Assembly (NCBI GenBank): GCA_963815645.1
Contig: CAWFHL010000001.1
Coordinates: forward strand, 2,108,001-2,172,000
Direction of reading: 5' to 3'
Length of the DNA: 64,000 bases
From: JBBRHQ01 sp963815645
GTDB taxonomy: Bacteria > Actinomycetota > Thermoleophilia > Solirubrobacterales > 70-9
The translations under genes and the position numbers were made by a program. The notes below the pieces were generated by a model, which saw only the letters and a list, made by a program, of their open reading frames with translations, was not told where the DNA came from and did no database searches. Of the stretch, positions 50,947-60,184 are shown piece after piece (the first letter of the stretch is position 1; the number at the start of each line of letters is the position of its first letter).

Positions 50947-52878
50947 CTAGTCGACCTGCACCCAGCGCGCCTCGGACGGTGTGCCGGTGCCGTTGTCAGC
51001 GAACAGCATGTACCAGCCGGAGGGCACCAGGCCGGCGTTGTGGGGAATCGTTACCCGGATACCACCGTCCCGGCGGGTGAAGGGCAGGGCGATCGAGCGC
51101 TGCTCGACGTCGGTGACGTGGGTGACGGCGCTGGGCCGGATCAGGCGCATGGCCTTGATCGCCTTCGGGTTCGAGGTGCCGAAGCTGTCGCTGCCGCCGC
51201 GGTGCACCAGCTGCGGGCCGCTCTTGATGCTCGGGCGGCCCTTGGCATAGAGATAGGGCGGCGAGTAGATCTCGATCCGCTTCTCGAAGGTGCCGGGGAT
51301 CTTGTCGTTGGCGTCGGCGTAGAGCGGGTCGCTGCCCAGGGTGACCACCCGCCCGTCCGGCAGCAGCAGGGCCGAGGAGTGGTAGTTGCGCCCGACGCTC
51401 GGGTCGGCCGCGCGGGTCAGCTTGTTGGTCTTCGGGTCGTACAGATGGCAGAGCAGGACGTCGCTCGCTCCCTCACCCCGGTAGCCGGTCGAGCCGCCGG
51501 TGATCACAACCTTGTCGTCGGGAGTGATCACCAGGTTCGGGTAGCGGACCGGCTTTGCCAGGTCGGGGCCGGGGGTGAAGCGGGGGTCGGGCTGGTTGAG
51601 GTCGATCACGTCGGTGCGGTCGGTCGACTTGTTCGATGAGCCGATCCCGCCGCCGCCGGCGATCATGTAGCGCTGGTTCTGCGCAGGGGGCAGAAGGACG
51701 CTGCCGCTGGTTTCGGTCTCGTGCGGAACCCGGAGCCCCGGCACCTTGGTAAAGGAGTTGTCGCCGAGATTCCAGATGCCGGGATGGCGACCGACCGAGG
51801 CGGAGCCGTAGCCCGCGTTGCTTCCCGAGTAGAAGAGGTTCCCGCTGGGCATCAGGAAGAGCGAGGGAAAGGTCGGGAAGGTGCGGTGTAGCTGGGGTTG
51901 GCTGGTCCACTGCCTGGTCTTCGGGTCGTAGATCTCGTTGCGGCCGTTGATGATCCGCCCGAACCCGTCCAGGCCGGAGACGGCCAGCACCCGCCCGTCC
52001 TTGAGCCCGACCAGGGTCGGGTACCAGCGGGCCAGATCCAAGTTGTCGACCTTCTCGTAGCGTTCCTTGACCGGGTCGAACAGGTAGGACTTGTTGTCGC
52101 CCCAGTACTCCTGCTTCTCCCGGGTCAGCGAGGCCGAATAGCCGTAGACGGCGTGGCTGCGCCGGGCCGGCACCCCGGAGATCCTGAACTGGGTCGGCCG
52201 CTTGATCACCGACGCCTGCCCCTTGTCGACCGCCTTCACCCAGACCCCGACCTGGCTGGCGGTGACCGTGGTGGTGCCGTCGGCGGCGATCCGCTTGCTG
52301 GCCGGCTTGACGGTGACCTTGTTGCGGGTGCGGTACGCCTGACCATCGGACGAGACCAGCTCGGTTCCGGCCGCCAGGCGCAACGGCCGGCTGCCCGGAT
52401 CCTCGTTCTTGACCGTCATCACGCCCGCCGCCCGCTTGATGTTCGAGTGGAGAACCTCGTAGCGCCGGGTGCCGCCGGCGATCAGCAGCTTGCCGTCGGG
52501 CAGGAAGACGTGGCCACCGCAGAACATGTCAGATGGCGTCGGGATCTTCTTGAACTGGTCGGTCTTCGGATCCCAGAGCAGCGTCTCGAAGTGCCCGGCC
52601 TCGAACTGCTGGCGGTCGTTGCCCGAACCGGCGATCAGCAGCACCTTGCCGGTGCGCAGCAGCGCCGCATGGATCGCGTTCACCTGCATGTCCTTGGGCA
52701 CGTCGAGGATCGACCAGTGGCCGTTGGCCTGCTTGTAGCCGGTGGTGTTGATCTCGTAGTTGTGGAGGGCGTCGCGCGCCGCCGAGACCAGGGTCGGGCC
52801 ATTGACCGCGATCAACGCGGCCAGCGCCAGCAGGGCGATGACCCGCCTGGTGATCCGCTTGCGGGTGGGCCCGCTCAT
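50947..52878 (-). CDS. GlxA-like copper radical oxidase (galactose/glyoxal oxidase family)
   Basis: A 643-residue secreted or membrane-tethered protein. It has an N-terminal signal/anchor (about 11-33), a seven-bladed kelch region and a C-terminal DUF1929 Ig-like domain. The copper-radical site is complete. Cys in DMFCGGHVFLPDG near 120 (Tyr-Cys cross-link) and Tyr in LARWYPTLVG near 284 are present. Tyr-His in RNYHSSALLLPDG near 499 and His in SAVTHVTDVEQR near 586 complete it. It should oxidise alcohols or aldehydes of a glycan to give H2O2, outside the cell. It overlaps the upstream GT2 gene by four bases, the same pairing as Streptomyces cslA-glxA. Confidence 0.88.
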   Translation of the reverse strand: MSGPTRKRITRRVIALLALAALIAVNGPTLVSAARDALHNYEINTTGYKQANGHWSILDVPKDMQVNAIHAALLRTGKVLLIAGSGNDRQQFEAGHFETLLWDPKTDQFKKIPTPSDMFCGGHVFLPDGKLLIAGGTRRYEVLHSNIKRAAGVMTVKNEDPGSRPLRLAAGTELVSSDGQAYRTRNKVTVKPASKRIAADGTTTVTASQVGVWVKAVDKGQASVIKRPTQFRISGVPARRSHAVYGYSASLTREKQEYWGDNKSYLFDPVKERYEKVDNLDLARWYPTLVGLKDGRVLAVSGLDGFGRIINGRNEIYDPKTRQWTSQPQLHRTFPTFPSLFLMPSGNLFYSGSNAGYGSASVGRHPGIWNLGDNSFTKVPGLRVPHETETSGSVLLPPAQNQRYMIAGGGGIGSSNKSTDRTDVIDLNQPDPRFTPGPDLAKPVRYPNLVITPDDKVVITGGSTGYRGEGASDVLLCHLYDPKTNKLTRAADPSVGRNYHSSALLLPDGRVVTLGSDPLYADANDKIPGTFEKRIEIYSPPYLYAKGRPSIKSGPQLVHRGGSDSFGTSNPKAIKAMRLIRPSAVTHVTDVEQRSIALPFTRRDGGIRVTIPHNAGLVPSGWYMLFADNGTGTPSEARWVQVD

Positions 52879-54716
52879 GAGCCGGCCTCCTCAAGCGAGC
52901 TCCAGCCGAGCTCGGGGTGCTGGATCTGCCTGGCCTCACGGCTTCGGCGTCGCTTCGCCGCCGCCTCGGCCCGCCAGATCGCCACCGGCGCCAGGCAGGC
53001 CGCCAGCGAAAGCAGTGACCAGATGCGCATCGAGGCATGGTCGTTGCCGAGGACGAAGCCAAGGGCAAGTGGGACGGAGAAGACCAGCGCCCAGAGCAGG
53101 TGTTTGCGGAAGGTGGGCAGCTGGTCGCGGGTTCCCGCATCCCCCTTCGGGGTGGTCACGAACCCGGTCGCCCGCCGCAGCAGCACCGCTGCCAGCGAGG
53201 CGGCGTAGACCGGGGCCGAGAGGGCGGAGATCAATAAGCCCATCGCTCCGGTGGAGCCCTCCTCCTCGTGGGGGCTGACGTTGTGCCGGCGGTTGAAGAA
53301 GTAGAGGCCCACCTGAAGCGTGGCTGCGTCCAGGTAGAGCATCAGCCACAGGTGCGCCGGCACCTGCACCCCGCCGGCGCCGAGCGAGAAGTAGATCAAG
53401 CCGTTGAGGGCCCCGAGCACCCAGGCGGCGGCGACGGTCGGGTAGTAGCAGAGAAGGTAGGAGTAATTGGCCAGAGCGCGGGGCGAGAGCCGGTGCGCGA
53501 CCCGCCAGAGCTTGCCGGTGAGGACCTCATCGGTTCCGCGCGACCAGCGGTCCTGTTGGTTGAAGTAGTCGCTGAAAGAGGAGGGGCCTTCTCCGACCGC
53601 GACCACGTCGGGGGTGTAGACCGAGGTCCAGCGCCGCGAGGTCTGCGGGTTGCGGGCGCCGTGAAGTGCCAGGCCGGTCGCCATGTCCTCGGTGATCGAG
53701 TCCTGGAAGCCCCCGATCTGGCGCAGGGCGCTGACCCTCAGCGCGTTGTTGGTGCCGACCAGCATCGGGCTTCGCGAGCGGTTGCCGGCACGCTGCAGCA
53801 GCGAATGGAACAGGAACTGCTGGGACTCCGCCGCCCGCACCACGAAACCCTCGTAGTTGCCGTAGACCTGCGGACCGACCACGAAGGCGACGTCGGGATC
53901 ACGGAAGTAGCCGAGGAAGCGCTCGGCGTAGTTGGGAAGCGGAACGTGATCGGGGTCGACGCCGAGAACGAATTCGTATTCGTCGCCGCAGGCGTCCAGC
54001 CAGGCGTTCCAGTTGCCGTGCTTGCTCTTCGCTTTGAAACGACCCGTGGGCCGGTTCCAGCGATCGACCCCTCGCCGGCTGAAATGTGCGACGCCGAGTC
54101 GACGGCACATCTCCTTCACGGCAGGATCATCGCCCTCGTCGAGCAGCCAGACGTCGATGCCGCCGTCGTAGCGGATCTGTCGCGCGGCTTCGAGCGTCGT
54201 CACGACCATTTCGAGCGGCTCGGCCGAGGGAACGATCGTCGTCACGAACGCCACCCGTTGCCCTGGCGGGGCATGCACCGGGATCGGGTCGCGGGCGAGC
54301 AGCGTGGCCCGGCAGAGCGTCGCCAGATTGAGGAAGGCGAACAGTCCGATCACCCCGGTGGTCACGGTCATCGTGATCGAGGCCACCTCGATCACCGGGC
54401 CGGCCTCTCCCGTCGGCCAGTGGCTCGGCATCATCAGCCAGGCGAGGAAGCCGCTCAGCAGCAGCAGCGCCGCCGCCACCAGCAGGCTGCTGCGCACCGG
54501 CCGCGCGCCCTGCAACCGGCGAAACTGCACGCGGTAGCCCTCGGGCGGCGGCCCGGTCAGCGGGCCGGCAGCTCGGCTGCGGCTCTCGTAGTCGTATTGG
54601 GTGGTTGAAATTGGAACGTTTGTGGTCGGGGTTGCGGGGGCAGGCAACCGCTCCAGCGCGTCACCTGCGGAATCCCTGCCGAGGCGAGTGTCAAGGGAAC
54701 GCAGAAACAGCCCCAA
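52875..54716 (-). CDS. CslA-like cellulose-synthase-type glycosyltransferase (GT2)
   Basis: A 613-residue membrane synthase. An N-terminal cytoplasmic tail precedes two helices (about 78-98, 112-135). The catalytic domain carries DEGDDP near 193, DPDH near 252, TED near 341 and QQDRWSRG near 387, the full processive beta-glycosyltransferase signature. Several C-terminal helices follow (about 410-580). It should polymerise a beta-linked glucan or related glycan and thread it across the membrane. The start appears to be TTG 54716, with no earlier alternative. It is co-translated with the GlxA-like oxidase and divergent from a GH6 gene 53 bases away. Confidence 0.88.
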   Translation of the reverse strand: MGLFLRSLDTRLGRDSAGDALERLPAPATPTTNVPISTTQYDYESRSRAAGPLTGPPPEGYRVQFRRLQGARPVRSSLLVAAALLLLSGFLAWLMMPSHWPTGEAGPVIEVASITMTVTTGVIGLFAFLNLATLCRATLLARDPIPVHAPPGQRVAFVTTIVPSAEPLEMVVTTLEAARQIRYDGGIDVWLLDEGDDPAVKEMCRRLGVAHFSRRGVDRWNRPTGRFKAKSKHGNWNAWLDACGDEYEFVLGVDPDHVPLPNYAERFLGYFRDPDVAFVVGPQVYGNYEGFVVRAAESQQFLFHSLLQRAGNRSRSPMLVGTNNALRVSALRQIGGFQDSITEDMATGLALHGARNPQTSRRWTSVYTPDVVAVGEGPSSFSDYFNQQDRWSRGTDEVLTGKLWRVAHRLSPRALANYSYLLCYYPTVAAAWVLGALNGLIYFSLGAGGVQVPAHLWLMLYLDAATLQVGLYFFNRRHNVSPHEEEGSTGAMGLLISALSAPVYAASLAAVLLRRATGFVTTPKGDAGTRDQLPTFRKHLLWALVFSVPLALGFVLGNDHASMRIWSLLSLAACLAPVAIWRAEAAAKRRRSREARQIQHPELGWSSLEEAGS

Positions 54717-54769
54717 AACTGACGCGCGGTTTGGGCGGGCCGAGGAGACGGCTGGCTATTCTCGATCGG

Positions 54770-55798
54770 ATGTCGCCTGCTCGCCGGGAAAGAAGGACGC
54801 TGCTCGGCGCCCTTGGGATGCTCTTGGTGGCGTTGCCGTTGGCGGGTTGCTCCTCCGGAGGGCAATCCACGGGCGGAACCGCCCCCGCGGCAGGAGCCGG
54901 CTCGGACCCGCTGGTCGGGCAGTCGATCTACGTCGACCCCGCCAGCCAGGCTGCTCGCCAGGCGACTCGGTTGATGGCAAGCGGTCGCTCCGCCGATGCG
55001 AGCGCGATCAGCGAGCTGGCGAGGCGCCCGACCGCGACCTGGATCGCTGACGGAAGCCGAGTCAGGGTGCGGGTGCACTCCCTCGTCCAGCGTGCCGAGA
55101 GCGCCGGTCGGACCGCCCTGCTTGTCGCCTACTTCATTCCGGGCCGCGACTGCGGCAGCTATTCGGCGGGAGGCGCCGGCTCGGCGGCGGCCTACCGCAG
55201 GTGGGTCGGCGAGTTCGCCGGCGGCCTCGGAGCGGGACGGGCCGCGGTCATCCTCGAGCCGGACGCGATCCCCCAGGCCCTGCAGGGTTGCCTCTCGCCA
55301 AAGGCGCGGGCGGAGCGCTACAGGCTGCTGCGGGCCGCGGTCGGCAAGCTCTCCGCGCGTCCGGACACCAGCGTCTACCTCGATGCCGGCAACGCCGGCT
55401 GGATCCGTCCCCCGTCAGGATTGCTGGAGCCGCTGAGGAGCTCCGGGATCGGCATGGCCTCGGGCTTTGCCCTCAACGTCAGCAACTACTTCCGGACGGG
55501 CGAGAGCATCCGCTACGGGCGGGAGCTCTCGCGGCGGCTGGGGGGCGCCCACTTCGTGGTCGACACCGGCCGCAACGGCAACGGACCCCTGGGGAGAGGA
55601 GTGGAGGGTCCCGACTGGTGCAATCCGCCCGGGCGCGCCCTGGGCCGCGACCCGACCACGGATACGGGCCAGAAGCCGGTCGACGCCTTCCTCTGGGTCA
55701 AGGAGCCGGGGACGAGCGACGGCACCTGCCGGGGTGGGCCGCCGGCCGGCGAGTGGTGGCCGCGAGCCGCGCTCGAGCTGGCCCGCAACCGCCCCTAG
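54770..55798 (+). CDS. GH6-family endoglucanase-like lipoprotein (CslZ-like)
   Basis: A 342-residue lipoprotein. The signal ends in the lipobox LAGC near residue 27, so it is anchored outside the membrane. The catalytic domain is glycoside hydrolase family 6. It shows YFIPGRDCGSYSAGG near 120, VILEPDAI near 162, VYLDAGNAGWI near 205, VVDTGRNGNGP near 265 and CNPPGRALG with DAFLWVKEPGTSDGTC near 290-325. The conserved Asp residues of the GH6 acid/base network are present. It should trim or cut a beta-1,4-glucan. Divergent from the CslA/GlxA-like operon. Confidence 0.88.
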   Translation: MSPARRERRTLLGALGMLLVALPLAGCSSGGQSTGGTAPAAGAGSDPLVGQSIYVDPASQAARQATRLMASGRSADASAISELARRPTATWIADGSRVRVRVHSLVQRAESAGRTALLVAYFIPGRDCGSYSAGGAGSAAAYRRWVGEFAGGLGAGRAAVILEPDAIPQALQGCLSPKARAERYRLLRAAVGKLSARPDTSVYLDAGNAGWIRPPSGLLEPLRSSGIGMASGFALNVSNYFRTGESIRYGRELSRRLGGAHFVVDTGRNGNGPLGRGVEGPDWCNPPGRALGRDPTTDTGQKPVDAFLWVKEPGTSDGTCRGGPPAGEWWPRAALELARNRP

Positions 55799-55914
55799 CT
55801 CTTCAGGTGAAGCGGCTGCGCCCGGTCGCCTTCAAGCGGGGCGCATCGGGCCGCACCCAAGCGGTCGCCGAGGCGAGATACTGCCCTGGCATCGAAACGA
55901 CGAATGGAGGCACC

Positions 55915-56358
55915 ATGGCCGGCCGCTTTGAGGGAATCGCGCAGATCGATCGCCCGATCGAGCAGGTCTTCGCTTTTCTCGCGGATGGCGAGAACGACCC
56001 CAGGTTCAGTCCGAGGGTGCTCGAGATCGCCAAGACCAGCGACGGGCCTCCCGGAGTCGGAGCCACCTATGCGAGCACAGTGAAGGACGCCGGCATGAAG
56101 ACCAAGCGAGAGTTCGAGCTCACCGAGTTCGACCCGCCCACCCGGATCCGCTGGGCCGAGGTCTCGAAGAATCTGGTTACCGCTTCCGAAGGCGGCTACG
56201 ACCTCGCTGACGAGGGCGGATCGACGCGGCTCACGGTCCACAACGAGCTGGAGGGTCACGGGCTCGGCAAGCTCCTCGCGCCGCTTGCCCTGCGCGCCGC
56301 TCGCAAGGACGCCGACGCATTCGCGCAGCGGATCAAGGAAGCGGTCGAAGCCTCCTGA
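55915..56358 (+). CDS. SRPBCC (START/polyketide-cyclase-like) protein
   Basis: A 147-residue protein with the SRPBCC opening IAQIDRPIEQVFAFLADGENDPRF, a central helix-grip strand set (KREFELTEFDPPTRIRWAEV, DEGGSTRLTVHNELEG) and a long C-terminal helix (ARKDADAFAQRIKEAVEA). The fold forms a hydrophobic ligand cavity; in such short proteins it is often a binder or cyclase. ATG 55915 follows GGAGG by four bases. Upstream of a molybdoenzyme gene; shared function unknown. Confidence 0.8.
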   Translation: MAGRFEGIAQIDRPIEQVFAFLADGENDPRFSPRVLEIAKTSDGPPGVGATYASTVKDAGMKTKREFELTEFDPPTRIRWAEVSKNLVTASEGGYDLADEGGSTRLTVHNELEGHGLGKLLAPLALRAARKDADAFAQRIKEAVEAS

Positions 56359-56391
56359 GACAGCGCCTATGATCGACGGACGGCAAGCGAT

Positions 56392-57486
56392 CTGACAGAG
56401 AGCCGCTCCGAGCTGCCGGGCGTCGAGGCCTCGGAGCAGATCACCCCCGCCGAGCTTCGCCTGGCGACCCGCAACCACGGGTTGCCGCTGGAGGCCCTCT
56501 CCTACGACGTCACGCCGGTCGGGATGCACTATCTGCTCGTTCACTACGACATCCCGGCGGTTGACCCCGATGCCTGGCGGCTGCGAATCGAAGGCCGGGT
56601 GAGCCGGAAGCTGTCCCTCTCCCTCGAGGAGCTCCGGGAGCCAGCGGCGACGACCGTAGCGGTGACGATGGAGTGCGCGGGAAACGGGCGCGCCAGGTTG
56701 TCGCCGCGACCCGTCAGCCAGCCATGGCTTCTGGAGGCCGTCGGGACCGCGGAGTGGACCGGGGTGCCGTTGCGTGAGCTGCTCGAGCAGGCCGGGGCTG
56801 AGGAGGACGCGCCAGAGGTCCTCTTCCGGGGAATCGACCGGGGCGTCGAGGGCGAGGAGGAGCAGAACTACGAGCGCAGCCTGCCGCTCGATCAGGCGAT
56901 GTCCGAGGAGGTGCTCCTCGCATACGAGATGAACGGCGCCCCGCTGCCGCCGCAGCACGGTTTTCCCCTGCGGCTGGTCGTGCCGGGTTCCTACGGGATG
57001 GCGAGCGTCAAGTGGCTGGAGCGGATCACCGTGCTCGACAGCCCGTTCGAGGGCTATCAGCAGGCGCGCGGCTATCGCTTCCGTCAGAAGCCGGACGAGC
57101 CCGGGGTACCGGTCTCCCGGATGCTCCCCCGCTCTCTGATGGTCCCCCCCGGGATCCCGGATTTCGCGACCAGGGCGCGCAATCTTGCCTCCGGTCCGTG
57201 CACGATCCGCGGTCGCGCCTGGTCGGGCCTGGGGCCGATCGAGGGGGTCGAAGTGAGCGACGACGGAGGCGCAAGCTGGAACGGCGCCGAGCTCGGACCG
57301 CAGAGCTCAAGATGGGCCTGGCGCTCATGGCAGTGGGAGTGGGAGGTCGAGTCCGGCACGTACGAGCTCTGCTGCCGGGCCAGGGACGGCGCCGGCAACG
57401 TGCAGCCGCTCGAGCCCGCCTGGAACCTCGGGGGCTACGCGAACAACGAGGTGCAGAGGGTCCCGGTCGTGGTCGGCGACCCCTAG
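56392..57486 (+). CDS. Sulfite-oxidase-family molybdopterin enzyme, start uncertain
   Basis: The frame encodes a sulfite-oxidase-like enzyme with the molybdenum-ligand Cys in VTMECAGNGRARLSP, the cofactor-binding EVLLAYEMNGAPLPPQHGFP and RLVVPGSYGMASVKWL, and a C-terminal Ig-like dimerisation domain. Conserved N-terminal sequence EQITPAELRLATRNHGLP lies upstream of the first in-frame TTG (56482) but has no ATG, GTG or TTG of its own back to a stop at 56356-56358. CTG 56392 is given here as a placeholder. ATG at 56369 is in another frame, so a one-base error or a non-standard start is likely. No heme domain or Tat signal. Confidence 0.75.
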   Translation: MTESRSELPGVEASEQITPAELRLATRNHGLPLEALSYDVTPVGMHYLLVHYDIPAVDPDAWRLRIEGRVSRKLSLSLEELREPAATTVAVTMECAGNGRARLSPRPVSQPWLLEAVGTAEWTGVPLRELLEQAGAEEDAPEVLFRGIDRGVEGEEEQNYERSLPLDQAMSEEVLLAYEMNGAPLPPQHGFPLRLVVPGSYGMASVKWLERITVLDSPFEGYQQARGYRFRQKPDEPGVPVSRMLPRSLMVPPGIPDFATRARNLASGPCTIRGRAWSGLGPIEGVEVSDDGGASWNGAELGPQSSRWAWRSWQWEWEVESGTYELCCRARDGAGNVQPLEPAWNLGGYANNEVQRVPVVVGDP

Positions 57487-57499
57487 GTCGCTCCGCCCG

Positions 57500-58032
57500 C
57501 CGCGTCGATCGACGAAGCGCCAGTGATATCTCCCGCGCCCCAGCCTCATCCGCAGGATCCCGAACCGGTTGGGGATCCGCCGCCGCCTGTTGCGGGCCCG
57601 GTGGGTGAACTGGAAATGCGACCGCCCGCCTGTACCGACCGTGAATCGGACGATGCCGGTCTCCGGATCGATCCTCCTGCGCCGAAGCCAGACGACCTCT
57701 CGGGAGGAATTCTTGCCGCCGACGTGCTCGCAGTTGGCGTTGAGCGAGATCAAATGCCAGCGGCCGAGGTCGTAGGAGTACCAGCCTTTCCGCCTACGCC
57801 CCGCCCTGCCCTGTTTGCGGCCGACCCCGTCGAAGTAGTCGAAGTAGCCGCGCGCCTTCGGAAGGGCGTACTCGTGGTTGCCGATCGCCGGATGCGTTCG
57901 CCTCTTCAGCCGAACCCAGGTCGACGCGCATACACCCCGGAAGTTGCGCAGCGTCGGGTTGCCGACGACGGCGGCTGAGATGGCAGCGATGAACCTCGCG
58001 AATCCGGACGTTAATCCGCACCGCACCTGCAT
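57500..58032 (-). pseudogene. Metallophosphoesterase with the active-site core deleted
   Basis: Minus strand: THPAIGNHEYALPKARGYFD and GWYSYDLGRWHLISLNANCEHVGG, then directly RRRIDPETGIVRFTVGTGGRSHF and LRMRLGRGRYHWRFV. The first parts are the GNHEY motif and following strand of calcineurin-like/purple-acid-phosphatase-type enzymes; the last are their C-terminal strands. The central part with the GHDH metal site and the N-terminal D.GD motif is missing. The protein would lack most metal ligands. Confidence 0.72.
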
Positions 58033-58124
58033 CGCCGAACCCTATGTGGTCGGCACCCCGTGAACTCGGTGCTCGTTTCAGGAGGGCCGCGCGGACGGGC
58101 ACTCCGCAGGGTCCGTGGCGGAGG

Positions 58125-59591
58125 TCAGGCGACGCTGCGCTGCGGCTCGCCCTGCGGGGCCTGCGGCAGCACGGCGATCTCCGCGGCCAGGTCGTTGGCG
58201 CTTCGCTTCGGCACCGCGACGGCGAAGCCGAGCGCCGCGGCCAGGGCGACCAGGCACATCAGGAAGGAGAGGGTGAATCCGGAGGAGGTGGGGATGCCGG
58301 CGGCGTCGAGGTTGTTGGCCAGCAGCGTTGCGGCGAGCTGGCCGCCGAAGGCGCCGCCCAGGGTTCGGGTGACAGCGTTCATCCCGGTGGCCACTCCGGT
58401 CTGCTTCTGGCTGACGTTCTGGACGATCAGATTCGCCATCGCTGAGAAGGAGAGGCCGATGCCGATGCCGAGCAACCCCGCGGCGAGATAGATCTGCCAT
58501 TCCTGGCTGCGGTCGGCGACCAGTAGCACATAGCAGGCGAGGGCGAACATGGCGCCGCCGATCAGCGACCACCGTGAGCCGATCCGGCGCTCCAGGAAGC
58601 CGGCCATCTGCCCGACGACGACGATTGCGATGGTCGAGGGCAGCAGGAACAGACCGGCGACGGTCACCGAGGCGCCGAAACCGTAGCCGGTGCTGACCGG
58701 CTCCTGCACCAGCTCCGGCAGGAGGACGAAGGAGGAGTACATGCCCACGCCGATCAGGAAGGCGACGGTGTTGGTCGTCCAGACCCCGCGAATCGCCATC
58801 ATCCGCATGTCGACCAGCGGCTCGCGTGAACGCAGCTCCTCCCGCACCCAGGCGAGGATCACCGCGGTCCCCAGGGCGAGCAGGCCGAGGGTCTTCGGCG
58901 AGCCCCAGCCCCAGGTGCTGGTCTCGGTGATCGCCAGAAGCACCCCGGAGATCCCGATCGTCATCAGCGCCGCGGCGCGGTAATTGATCTCCGCCGGGCT
59001 CTTCACCGGTGACTCGGGGATAAAGCGCCAGGTCAGATAGGCGGTGGCGACGATCATCACCAGCGGGAACCAGAACAGCCAGTGGTAGGAGAGGTTCTCG
59101 GTGACGACCCCGGCGAAGACGACCCCGGCGCCGCCGCCGATCCCGAGCAGCGAGGAGACCAGCCCGATCGCGCCCGGGACCCGTTCGTTTGGGAACTCGT
59201 CGCGGATGATCGAGAAGGCGAGCGGGAAGATGCCTCCCCCGACGCCCTGAATCACCCGGCCGAGCAGCATCAGCCACAGCGAGGAGGCGATCGCCGAGAC
59301 CAGCGTCCCGAAGGCCAGCATCAGCAGGACGATCATCAGCAGCCTCTCCTTGCCGTACATGTCGCCGAGCCGCCCGACGATCGGGGTGGTCACCGAGGCG
59401 CTCAGCAGGTATGCGGTGAGCACCCAGCCGACGGCGCTCTCCGAGGTGTGCAGAGAGTTCTGGATCTCCGGTAGGGCCGGGAGGACGAGCGACTGCAGGA
59501 GGGCGTAGGAGATGCCGCCGAGCGAGAGGACGGCGAGGATGATCCGGGGGCTGGGGCCGGCGGCGCGTCGCAAGATCAATGACCCTAGCAT
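58125..59591 (-). CDS. MFS transporter (DHA2 type, drug or metabolite exporter)
   Basis: A 488-residue carrier with 14 predicted helices. The first helix pair is SPRIILAVLSLGGISYALLQSLVLPALPEIQ. The motif A block GRLGDMYGKERLLM sits between helices 2 and 3. VGWVLTAYLLSASVTTPIVGRLGD is typical of DHA2/EmrB-like exporters. It should exchange protons for an organic substrate. ATG 59591 lies 45 bases from a divergent MarR gene, the common regulator-exporter layout, so substrate induction through MarR is likely. Confidence 0.88.
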   Translation of the reverse strand: MLGSLILRRAAGPSPRIILAVLSLGGISYALLQSLVLPALPEIQNSLHTSESAVGWVLTAYLLSASVTTPIVGRLGDMYGKERLLMIVLLMLAFGTLVSAIASSLWLMLLGRVIQGVGGGIFPLAFSIIRDEFPNERVPGAIGLVSSLLGIGGGAGVVFAGVVTENLSYHWLFWFPLVMIVATAYLTWRFIPESPVKSPAEINYRAAALMTIGISGVLLAITETSTWGWGSPKTLGLLALGTAVILAWVREELRSREPLVDMRMMAIRGVWTTNTVAFLIGVGMYSSFVLLPELVQEPVSTGYGFGASVTVAGLFLLPSTIAIVVVGQMAGFLERRIGSRWSLIGGAMFALACYVLLVADRSQEWQIYLAAGLLGIGIGLSFSAMANLIVQNVSQKQTGVATGMNAVTRTLGGAFGGQLAATLLANNLDAAGIPTSSGFTLSFLMCLVALAAALGFAVAVPKRSANDLAAEIAVLPQAPQGEPQRSVA

Positions 59592-59604
59592 ATTCTTTGT
59601 GGAC

Positions 59605-59613
59605 ACCAATGGT
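59605..59613. promoter_or_regulatory. Candidate MarR operator
   Basis: ACCAATGGT is an inverted repeat in the 45-base gap between the divergent MFS and MarR starts, flanked by further pairing (CAC...GTG). The gap is AT-rich relative to its surroundings and both genes look nearly leaderless. Confidence 0.4.
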
Positions 59614-59636
59614 TGGTTCGTGCTAGGTTTTATTGT

Positions 59637-60137
59637 GTGACCAAACCCACGCAGGCAACCCCGCCGGGGATCGCCAAGCAATGGCCGACCCTGTTGATGA
59701 TCAAGCTCGGGCGGATCACCATGCATCGCTTCACCGCGGCCCTCGAGCCCTTCGGGATCCGGCCCCGGCACGTCGCCGCGCTGATCGAGCTCCGCGACAC
59801 CGGAGAGCTCACTCAGCAGGCGCTGTGCGGGCAGCTGCATCTCGACCCGACCAATCTGGTCGCCGTCTTGAACGAGCTCGAGCAGAGGGGGTTCGCGACG
59901 CGGCGGCGCGACCCGGCGGATCGACGCCGTCACCTGGTCGTGATCTCGAAGAAGGGGATCGCGGTACTCGAAAAGGTCTCCGAGGTGATGGATGGGGTCG
60001 AGAACGACATGCTCGCGGACCTCGATCCCCCCGAACGCGAGGAGCTGGAGGGTCTTCTCACCGCGCTCTGGGAGCGAAGCGGCGGCTACGAGGCATGGGC
60101 AGCGGCCGCGAGCGACGCCGAGGAAAAGGCCGCCTGA
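59637..60137 (+). CDS. MarR family transcriptional regulator
   Basis: A 166-residue winged-helix protein. The DNA-binding part is IRPRHVAALIELRDTGELTQQALCGQLHLDPTNLVAVLNELEQRG with the wing ATRRRDPADRRRHLVVIS. Flanking helices form the dimer interface. GTG 59637 is chosen because it leaves a short N-terminal arm; the frame is open 24 bases further. It probably represses the divergent MFS exporter and releases on binding a phenolic or drug-like ligand. Confidence 0.9.
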   Translation: MTKPTQATPPGIAKQWPTLLMIKLGRITMHRFTAALEPFGIRPRHVAALIELRDTGELTQQALCGQLHLDPTNLVAVLNELEQRGFATRRRDPADRRRHLVVISKKGIAVLEKVSEVMDGVENDMLADLDPPEREELEGLLTALWERSGGYEAWAAAASDAEEKAA

Positions 60138-60184
60138 AGTTCAGCGGCGCCGGTCGGCCGTTCAGCGGCGCCGGCAGCTGCAGG

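Noticed and set aside
53268..54608. 446-codon plus-strand open frame
   Set aside because: Antisense of the CslA-like synthase, His/Arg-rich, no motif.
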